From CAYXZO01 sp964469505 (lineage in GTDB: Bacteria > Fidelibacterota > UBA8477 > JABMPR01), in the NCBI GenBank assembly GCA_964469505.1, contig CAYXZO010000005.1, positions 1-59,113 on the forward strand: a stretch of DNA of 59,113 nt, given 5' to 3'. Under the pieces are notes generated by a model that did no database searches, was not told where the DNA came from, and saw nothing but the letters and a program-made list of their open reading frames with translations. A program made the position numbers and the translations under genes. Positions 53,424 through 59,113 of this stretch are shown piece by piece (position 1 is the stretch's first letter; each line of letters opens with the position of its first letter).

Positions 53424-55283
53424 TTACATTTCCTTTTCAGCAATTAGGAGCTTACCCGGTACGAAACGCGCTGATTTGACCAAATCAGGGGAGACATAAA
53501 CGACTCCCTCTTCATCATGGGGGGCCAGGTACCGGGTATGAACTGATTTCAAACCGCCCATCCAGGCACGTTTATCGGAAATGTACACCAGATCTCCCTC
53601 TTCGGCGGCCATCCGCTCCATATCCTTTTTGGAAAAACGGGCGCCGGAGGAGGGAAGAGTGGCATCCTCCCGCCAGTTGAGCAGTACCTTTTCACCTTCG
53701 CGGTCGTTGGTCGGACCACCTTTGAAGTGTTCACGAGCTTTTTGTAGAGTCCAGGCGGTGAACCCCTGGAGCTTTTCTTCTTTAGGCGGTTTGGTGAGGT
53801 AAGTCGCCACCACTGCCACCGCTAGGCATACAAAAGTATTATACAAGGCACGGATATAGGTATAAGGATGATCGGGGTCCATAGCAATACCATGGGAGAA
53901 AGGTTTAATAAAGATTTCAGGATAATGGTTTCCGAGCCACATCAACGTAGCACCACCTACAAAGGTAGCAATGGCGGCCGGGGTCGTGTATCGTTTCCAG
54001 AAAATTCCTAAGAAAATAGCCACCACTAATGGGGGAGTCATGGTGCTGTGGAAGAAAGCGTGGGCCTCGTACAAGGTGGGGAATTTCATGAAGAAAGTTA
54101 CACTTACGGCGCCCAGAATGGTTGCGAGAGCGGAAACCCCCATGGCGGCTCGCAGGTAGTGTTTATCGGAACGATTTGGCAACAGCGGACGATAGATATC
54201 GTTTATGGTTACGGCTGCAACGGCGTTAATCAGGGTATCCACCGTAGACATCAAGGCTGCCGCCACCGCTGCAATTAGAAAGGCAAATACCGCCTGGCTA
54301 TGGGAAATGAGATAAGCGACTTCGGTGAAAACGTGGTCCGGTTTAATGGCCGGATTCCACTCACCCGGCATCAGATTAGCAATGGCTCTTCCAATCCAAC
54401 CAGCGTTACTGACAACGATGGTGGAGATAGGCAGCAGCACCAGGACATTGAAAGCAGCGGCTTTACGGCCCTCATCTACGGATTTGGTAGCCATGAAGCG
54501 CATTACCAGGCCCTGATTCATAAAAAGGAATCCGATGGAACCGGCCACGCCGTCCTGCCAGAAAATCCCCACGAAGTTGAAGTCAGAGGGCTTATTGAAA
54601 TCTGCCAGCGGTAGCTTGAATTCCGCTGGTAGGGCGCTCCAAAAACGGTGAAAACCGCCTACATGTTGGAGTCCCAACCCTAGAATCAACAAACCGGCAA
54701 AAAGGAGAATAAAGCCCTGGGCTAGGTCGGTAAAAATTACCGCCGTTTGCCCCCCGAATGTGATATAGATTCCGGCTACTAAGGCCACCACCCAAACGAT
54801 TACGTGCAGGTTCCAGCCAAGGATGGGTTCCAGGGTTTTACCCATGGTCAGAAAACCGATTGCGATGTATCCGATCATATAGCCCAGAATAGCGATGGTA
54901 GCCAGAATCCGGGTGACTTTGTTAAACCGGCGTTCAAGGTAGTCGGGAATGGACTGAATCCGGGTGTAGTAGACAATGGGTAACCAACCAAATAGGAAGA
55001 ACGGCATGAAGAACCAATCGTTCATATAGGTCATTGTGGAACTGAAGCCGTACTGGTAGGCTTTAGCGGAATATTTTAAAAATGAGTGACTACCCACACC
55101 GGTGGCTACGATGGACATGGTTATTAGCCACCAGGAGAAGCGACGGCCACTAAAGAAAAAATCGCTGGTTGTTTGGTTATATTTAGAGAAATAAGAACCA
55201 AAACCTAGAATAATGACGAAATAGCCGATAATGATGGCCCAAAAGATTGGCGATGTGTGAATTTCTGGCCCCATAACAATCAC
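53424..55283 (-). CDS. Sodium:solute symporter (SSS family)
   Basis: 619 residues with about 13 membrane helices. The first part IILGFGSYFSKYNQTTSDFFFSGRR and SIVATGVGSHSFL have the SSS pattern, as do FGGQTAVIFTDLAQGFILL and AAVAAALMSTVDTLINAVAAV. The substrate is not identifiable (sugar, carboxylate or amino acid). The C-terminal 120 residues are cytoplasmic. It starts one base after the 76-residue membrane protein stop, so the two likely form a transport unit with the EEP gene downstream. Confidence 0.93.
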   Translation of the reverse strand: MIVMGPEIHTSPIFWAIIIGYFVIILGFGSYFSKYNQTTSDFFFSGRRFSWWLITMSIVATGVGSHSFLKYSAKAYQYGFSSTMTYMNDWFFMPFFLFGWLPIVYYTRIQSIPDYLERRFNKVTRILATIAILGYMIGYIAIGFLTMGKTLEPILGWNLHVIVWVVALVAGIYITFGGQTAVIFTDLAQGFILLFAGLLILGLGLQHVGGFHRFWSALPAEFKLPLADFNKPSDFNFVGIFWQDGVAGSIGFLFMNQGLVMRFMATKSVDEGRKAAAFNVLVLLPISTIVVSNAGWIGRAIANLMPGEWNPAIKPDHVFTEVAYLISHSQAVFAFLIAAVAAALMSTVDTLINAVAAVTINDIYRPLLPNRSDKHYLRAAMGVSALATILGAVSVTFFMKFPTLYEAHAFFHSTMTPPLVVAIFLGIFWKRYTTPAAIATFVGGATLMWLGNHYPEIFIKPFSHGIAMDPDHPYTYIRALYNTFVCLAVAVVATYLTKPPKEEKLQGFTAWTLQKAREHFKGGPTNDREGEKVLLNWREDATLPSSGARFSKKDMERMAAEEGDLVYISDKRAWMGGLKSVHTRYLAPHDEEGVVYVSPDLVKSARFVPGKLLIAEKEM

Positions 55284-55284
55284 C

Positions 55285-55515
55285 TCACCAATGCAGGGCT
55301 GCGTAGGTTAAGAATAGATGGATAAAGGCGTAATAGAAGTAGCCGAATAATAGGATTTTCAGCCAAAAGCGGTCCCGTTTTCGGCGTCGATCAAGAGAGC
55401 CCATCTTCAGAATCAATATCATCCCAATAAAGAAGAAAAGTCCACCTACCCCATACAGGTACAAATAGGGGAGCCAGGTTCTGGTAAAAGGCAAGACGAC
55501 AAGCAGTTCATGCAT
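55285..55515 (-). CDS. Small two-helix membrane protein
   Basis: 76 residues, two predicted membrane helices (YLYLYGVGGLFFFIGMILIL and WLKILLFGYFYYAFIHLFL), separated by a short basic loop (DRRRKRDRF). It starts after AAGAAGGAAG and sits one base before the symporter gene. Such small proteins often accompany SSS symporters (YjcH with ActP and YhdT with PanF are known examples), so an accessory role is plausible. Not recognised by family. Confidence 0.7.
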   Translation of the reverse strand: MHELLVVLPFTRTWLPYLYLYGVGGLFFFIGMILILKMGSLDRRRKRDRFWLKILLFGYFYYAFIHLFLTYAALHW

Positions 55516-55648
55516 AGGCTTCTTCCTTCTTTTTTGAAAGCTGAAATTAAAGGGAGGTCGGGGATTTCAAAGATATATCGTTTTATTCGTCGGAATAATT
55601 GTGGCAATTTCAAAGGTGTTTTAAAGGGGATTGAATTAGCCCCGTTGA

Positions 55649-55677
55649 TAAAAATCTGCATTGCTGGGATGGCAATG
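55649..55677 (-). terminator. Candidate terminator after tRNA-Pro
   Basis: On the minus strand CATTGC and GCAATG pair around CATCCCA (plus-strand 55659-55677), followed by CAGATTTTT. A weak six-pair stem, but its place 16 bases after the tRNA fits. Confidence 0.5.
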
Positions 55678-55692
55678 TGAAGACCTGATTTG

Positions 55693-55767
55693 TCGGGGTG
55701 AGAGGATTCGAACCTCCGACCTCTTCGTCCCGAACGAAGCGCGCTAACCGGACTGCGCTACACCCCG
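55693..55767 (-). tRNA. tRNA-Pro(CGG)
   Basis: Minus strand: acceptor CGGGGTG pairs with CACCCCG, discriminator A, D arm GCGC/GCGC, anticodon stem CTTCG/CGAAG with loop TTCGGGA (anticodon CGG), T arm GGAGG-TTCGAAT-CCTCT. The CCA end is not encoded. It is divergent from leuS. Confidence 0.96.
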
Positions 55768-55788
55768 TACTTCCTTAAAAAGCGGCCA

Positions 55789-55817
55789 ATTATAAACCAT
55801 TACAGTGCGGCAGGCAA
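55789..55817 (-). promoter_or_regulatory. Sigma70-type promoter of tRNA-Pro
   Basis: Read on the minus strand: TTGCCT (55817-55812), 17 bases, TATAAT (55794-55789). The tRNA starts 21 bases on. The -35 is identical to that of tRNA-Gly. Confidence 0.8.
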
Positions 55818-55845
55818 ATTGATTTAATTCATTTATTAACTGTGG

Positions 55846-55874
55846 TTGCGCAGGTATAGGCTCGCAGTTATACT
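55846..55874 (+). promoter_or_regulatory. Sigma70-type promoter of leuS
   Basis: TTGCGC (55846-55851), 17 bases, TATACT (55869-55874). Transcription would start near 55881, after an in-frame ATG at 55878. This supports the leuS start at 55926. Confidence 0.7.
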
Positions 55875-55925
55875 TCCATGTTTTTTGCCAGAGCTAGCAG
55901 AATGAAGCAGGAGGAAAAGAAATAC

Positions 55926-58376
55926 ATGGCAGCTAAAAAATATCCGTTTCTTGACATTGAGCCCAAATGGCAAAAATACTGGCTTGAAAACAAAACCTTT
56001 CGGGCTATCGATAATTTAGAGACAAAACCCAAGTTCTACGTTCTGGATATGTTTCCCTATCCCAGTGGAGCTGGGCTGCATGTGGGGCACCCTGAAGGCT
56101 ACACCGCCACTGATATCGTGGCTCGTTATAAACGCATGCAGGGTTATAATGTGTTGCATCCCATGGGGTGGGATGCCTTTGGTTTACCAGCCGAGCAGTA
56201 CGCCATCGAGACCGGTCGCCATCCCGCCGAGAAAACTGCCGAAAACATTGCCACTTTCAAGCGCCAAATCCAGGCCCTGGGTTTCAGTTACGATTGGGAC
56301 CGAGAGCTGGCCACTACGGATGAGAAATACTACAAGTGGACCCAGTGGATTTTCCTGCAGCTTTTCAAAAAAGGTTTAGCCTACGAGGCTGAAGTACCAG
56401 TGAATTGGTGCCCGGCTTTGGGAACGGTATTAGCCAACGAAGAAGTAATTGATGGCAAAAGTGAGCGGGGAGGATATCCAGTAATCCGCAAACCCATGCG
56501 GCAATGGATGCTGAAAATCACCGCCTATGCCGATCGTTTGCTGGAAGACCTGGATGATCTGGATTGGCCGGAATCGGTCAAAGAAATGCAACGCAACTGG
56601 ATCGGACGTAGCGAAGGGGCGGACGTCTATTTCCCGCTGGAGAGTTTACCGGAGAAGCTGAGGGTTTTTACCACCCGACCGGATACCCTTTTCGGCGCTA
56701 CGTATATGGTCCTGGCTCCCGAACATCCTTTGGTAGATAAGCTCACGACTCCTGAACATAGGAAGGAGATGGAGGCTTATAAGGAGCAGGCCGCCCGGAA
56801 GAGCGATTTAGCTCGTACGGATTTGAACAAAGAAAAAACCGGAGTTTTTACTGGTTCTTACGCCATTAATCCTGTTAATCAGAAGCGGATACCCATCTGG
56901 GTCAGCGATTATGTGCTGATGACCTACGGATCGGGAGCCATCATGGCGGTTCCAGCCCATGATGAACGGGATTATGAATTTGCTAAAAAGTATCAGCTGC
57001 CCATAGTTGAGGTGGTTAAAGGCGGTGATATTGCAAAAGCAGCCTATACCGATATTGAAGAAGGTGCAATGGTAAATTCTACCACACCCGATGGCAGTTT
57101 CAGTATTGACGGGCTTCAACCAAAAGAGGCAATCCCCAAGATTATCAAGTGGTTAGAGGAAACAGGTAAAGGAAAGAAAGCCGTTAACTATAAGCTGAGG
57201 GATTGGCTTTTCTCGCGCCAGCGGTACTGGGGTGAACCGATCCCCATCTTACATGATGAAGACGGTAACGCCATTCCTCTATCCGAAAGTGATTTGCCGC
57301 TGACCTTACCGGTCCTGGATAAAATTAAACCTACCGGTACAGGTGAATCTCCGCTAGCCAACGCGAAAGAATGGCTGCATGTGGTTGATCCTCAGACGGG
57401 TAAAGTGTATCGCCGTGAGACCAATACCATGCCGCAGTGGGCAGGGTCCTGTTGGTATTACCTGCGCTTTATTGATCCCCACAATGACGAACGCCCCTGG
57501 GATCCGGAGAAGGAAAAATACTGGATGCCGGTAGATCTGTATATCGGGGGAGCGGAGCACGCTGTCTTGCATTTGCTATATGCTCGTTTCTGGCACAAAG
57601 TACTGTACGACTTGGGGTACGTGTCCACGAAGGAGCCTTTCCAGAAGCTGGTCAATCAGGGCATGATCCTTGGTGAAGACGGAGAGAAGATGTCCAAATC
57701 CCGGGGGAATGTCATTAATCCTGATCAAGTGATTCGGGAGTACGGAGCCGACACCATGCGTCTGTACGAGATGTTCATGGGCCCCTTGGAGCGCACCAAA
57801 CCCTGGAATACTAAGGGGATCGAAGGTGTGCATCGCTTTTTGAATCGGGTATGGTTTCATAATGTCGATGAAACGGGAGCACTTCGAAACCTGACAAACG
57901 ATGAACCATCCGAAGAAGTACTAAAATCTCTGCACAGGACAATAAAAAAGGTCACTGAAGATATAGAGAATTTAGCCTTTAATACTGCTATCGCGCAGCT
58001 AATGGTATTTCATAATGAATTAAGGCGATTACCAGCTGTCCCACGTAAGGTGCTCGAGATTTTCTTGCAATTGCTGAATCCTTTCGCTCCTCACATCACC
58101 GAAGAATTGTGGAGTAAGTTGGGGCATCAGGAGACTATGGCTTATGAACCATGGCCGACATACGATGAGAAGTATTTGGTTCAAGAACAAGTCACCTATG
58201 CCATTCAGGTCAACGGTAAGTTGCGGGGCTCTCTGGTGATCGATAGGGAAGCGTCGGAAGCGGAAGTTGTGGAACAGGCTAAAAATCTTCCGCGTGTGGC
58301 CCATCACCTTGAAGGTAAACAGATTAGAAAGACAATCTTCGTTCCGCAGAAAATCGTCAACTTCGTAGCAAAGTAA
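55926..58376 (+). CDS. leuS: Leucyl-tRNA synthetase
   Basis: Charges tRNA-Leu. 816 residues from ATG 55926, chosen because AGGAGG lies 11 bases upstream, the family begins KYPFLDIEPKWQKYW here, and the probable transcription start lies after the upstream ATG 55878. HIGH-type motif HVGHPEGYTATD is near residue 46, editing domain signatures FTTRPDTLFGATYM and AIMAVPAHDERDYEF, and the KMSKS motif in GEKMSKSRGNVINPDQ. The C-terminal domain ends with VNGKLRGSL and IVNFVAK. Length is within the normal range. Confidence 0.98.
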   Translation: MAAKKYPFLDIEPKWQKYWLENKTFRAIDNLETKPKFYVLDMFPYPSGAGLHVGHPEGYTATDIVARYKRMQGYNVLHPMGWDAFGLPAEQYAIETGRHPAEKTAENIATFKRQIQALGFSYDWDRELATTDEKYYKWTQWIFLQLFKKGLAYEAEVPVNWCPALGTVLANEEVIDGKSERGGYPVIRKPMRQWMLKITAYADRLLEDLDDLDWPESVKEMQRNWIGRSEGADVYFPLESLPEKLRVFTTRPDTLFGATYMVLAPEHPLVDKLTTPEHRKEMEAYKEQAARKSDLARTDLNKEKTGVFTGSYAINPVNQKRIPIWVSDYVLMTYGSGAIMAVPAHDERDYEFAKKYQLPIVEVVKGGDIAKAAYTDIEEGAMVNSTTPDGSFSIDGLQPKEAIPKIIKWLEETGKGKKAVNYKLRDWLFSRQRYWGEPIPILHDEDGNAIPLSESDLPLTLPVLDKIKPTGTGESPLANAKEWLHVVDPQTGKVYRRETNTMPQWAGSCWYYLRFIDPHNDERPWDPEKEKYWMPVDLYIGGAEHAVLHLLYARFWHKVLYDLGYVSTKEPFQKLVNQGMILGEDGEKMSKSRGNVINPDQVIREYGADTMRLYEMFMGPLERTKPWNTKGIEGVHRFLNRVWFHNVDETGALRNLTNDEPSEEVLKSLHRTIKKVTEDIENLAFNTAIAQLMVFHNELRRLPAVPRKVLEIFLQLLNPFAPHITEELWSKLGHQETMAYEPWPTYDEKYLVQEQVTYAIQVNGKLRGSLVIDREASEAEVVEQAKNLPRVAHHLEGKQIRKTIFVPQKIVNFVAK

Positions 58377-58393
58377 ATAGATACCTCTTTTAA

Positions 58394-58452
58394 ACGGCTT
58401 CTGCTTGTCCTATCCGTGGATATTCGGTAGGGAAGCAGAAGCTGTTTTTTTA
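58394..58452 (+). terminator. Rho-independent terminator after leuS
   Basis: Bases 58394-58406 pair with 58433-58445 (13 pairs, including a G-U), with a 26-base loop that can form a smaller inner stem, followed by a run of seven T. The loop is unusually large for a terminator. Confidence 0.8.
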
Positions 58453-58590
58453 CAGAAGGAGGCTTAAGGAGCTTCATTACAGCGGTTCTATATTTTGCAT
58501 ATCTACTACTTGACATAATATATATTAACTGGAATTAATATTTGTGGCTGGAGATGGTCCTAAATAATTATATCGGGTGCAGCAAGCGTT

Positions 58591-58917
58591 CTAACGTTTC
58601 AATTCTCCCGCCAACCAATCCAAATATCCGGGTGAACTGTAACTGGCAGGTATTAGTACTAATTCAGGCGTTTCATAGGAATGATTCAAATTAAAAAAAG
58701 CTTCAATATCGGCTTCTAAACCGGCTTTGGTCTTAAAAAGTACTAAATACTCAATCGACACTTCCAAAGATCCCTGCCACCAATAAAAAGAGCTGATTTC
58801 CGGCAAAACCTGTGCACAAGCCGCTAAACGTTGATTCACCAACTCCCTGGCAAACCGTTGGGCTTCATCTAAGGATTCAAAAGCAGTCAGGCCAATTCTA
58901 AGTTCATCGGCTTGCAT
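58591..58917 (-). CDS. cutA: CutA1 divalent-cation-tolerance-like protein
   Basis: 108 residues with the CutA pattern: IGLTAFESLDEAQRFARELV, LAACAQVLPEISSFYWWQG and ESIEYLVLFKTKAG-type strand, then SYETPELVLIPA. The family forms very stable trimers and is tied to copper tolerance in E. coli, but the real role is unclear. A strong AGGAGGAATT Shine-Dalgarno lies upstream. It converges on leuS from the right and its own upstream region (58918-59113) is AT-rich. Confidence 0.93.
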   Translation of the reverse strand: MQADELRIGLTAFESLDEAQRFARELVNQRLAACAQVLPEISSFYWWQGSLEVSIEYLVLFKTKAGLEADIEAFFNLNHSYETPELVLIPASYSSPGYLDWLAGELKR

Positions 58918-59113
58918 GGATAATTCCTCCTGCAGGTTAAAACAATATTGCTGTATACACGCGACTCACTTTCCAATATTATTTATGAAAGTAACACACA
59001 CAAATTTCAGACGCATATAATCAGCAATTTATTTCAAATAAGGAATTTATAGATCATTGTAATTATAAATAAGGAATTCAAGTAATGCATTAAGTATCCA
59101 ATACTATGCCGCT
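58918..59113. other. AT-rich upstream region of cutA
   Basis: The last 196 bases hold no open reading frame that I can support. They are AT-rich, and a short repeat (AAATAAGGAATT) occurs twice about 32 bases apart near 59036 and 59068. The cutA promoter should lie here, but no box pair is convincing. The region may be the promoter of a further gene beyond the window edge. Confidence 0.4.

Noticed and set aside
59030..59090. Short AT-rich direct repeat at the right edge as a CRISPR or attachment site
   Set aside because: Only two copies of about 12 bases, AT-rich, no spacer pattern or integrase nearby.

Overview
The window is dense bacterial chromosome, with almost no intergenic DNA and no stretch over 300 bases without a gene. 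The gene set suggests a Gram-negative member of the FCB superphylum (Bacteroidetes/Calditrichota/Marinimicrobia-like). The signs are a GWxTD-domain lipoprotein, PorV/UPF0164-like outer-membrane barrels, a type IX-style C-terminal sorting domain, a long IspG with an insertion, BamD, a stand-alone starch-synthase N-terminal domain and many TPR lipoproteins. A Neomarinimicrobiota-type genome is my best guess, but the window has no rRNA to prove it. I see no phage, IS element, CRISPR array or integron.

Layout. 1-4947 is a leftward block: dut (cut by the window edge), comM/yifB, an unknown secreted protein and ispG. 5043-7486 runs rightward: pepP, then a UshA-like lipoprotein whose frame contains an in-frame TGA. 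A tRNA-Gly with its own promoter and terminator follows, then a small leftward XRE regulator. 8114-21624 carries pcm, a double-PspC protein, a propeller protein, a GWxTD lipoprotein, an RNase H, a sugar-nucleotidyltransferase, the rod-shape operon mreBCD-mrdA-rodA, a CpoB-like protein and a degenerate GT5 domain. 21748-28652 carries envelope lipoproteins, rpiB, glyA, nrdR, an MlaF-like ATPase and a Trm112-like protein. 28693-37865 is an envelope/secretion cluster: PorV-like barrel, inactive M6-like T9SS cargo, a peptidase/PD40/barrel protein, a DUF5683-like protein and BamD. 37867-44388 has nadD, a Ca/Na exchanger, ftsEX, hrcA-grpE-dnaJ and a ComEA-like protein. 44398-52320 has a repeat protein, a PilM/PilN-like pair, rsmD, coaD, pta, an FmdB-like protein and icd. 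52396-55767 runs leftward: a secreted EEP nuclease/phosphatase, an SSS symporter, a 76-residue membrane protein and tRNA-Pro. leuS and a leftward cutA close the window.

Most interesting point. The gene at 6371-7486 is best read as a selenoprotein. Its reading frame continues on both sides of TGA 6518-6520. The TGA falls where I expect the second Cys of a conserved Cys-Gly-Cys motif. A hairpin with a G-U loop resembling a bacterial SECIS element lies 12 bases after the TGA. A start-at-the-next-Met annotation would lose the lipoprotein signal and the motif. No selA, selB, selC or selD is in the window.

Expression. Genes are tightly coupled: ATGA, GTGA and TTGA stop/start overlaps are frequent, and several genes seem to use TTG or GTG. 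Four or five promoters share a TTG-rich -35 box, a 17-base spacer and TATAWT, often followed by TTCC or TCC.
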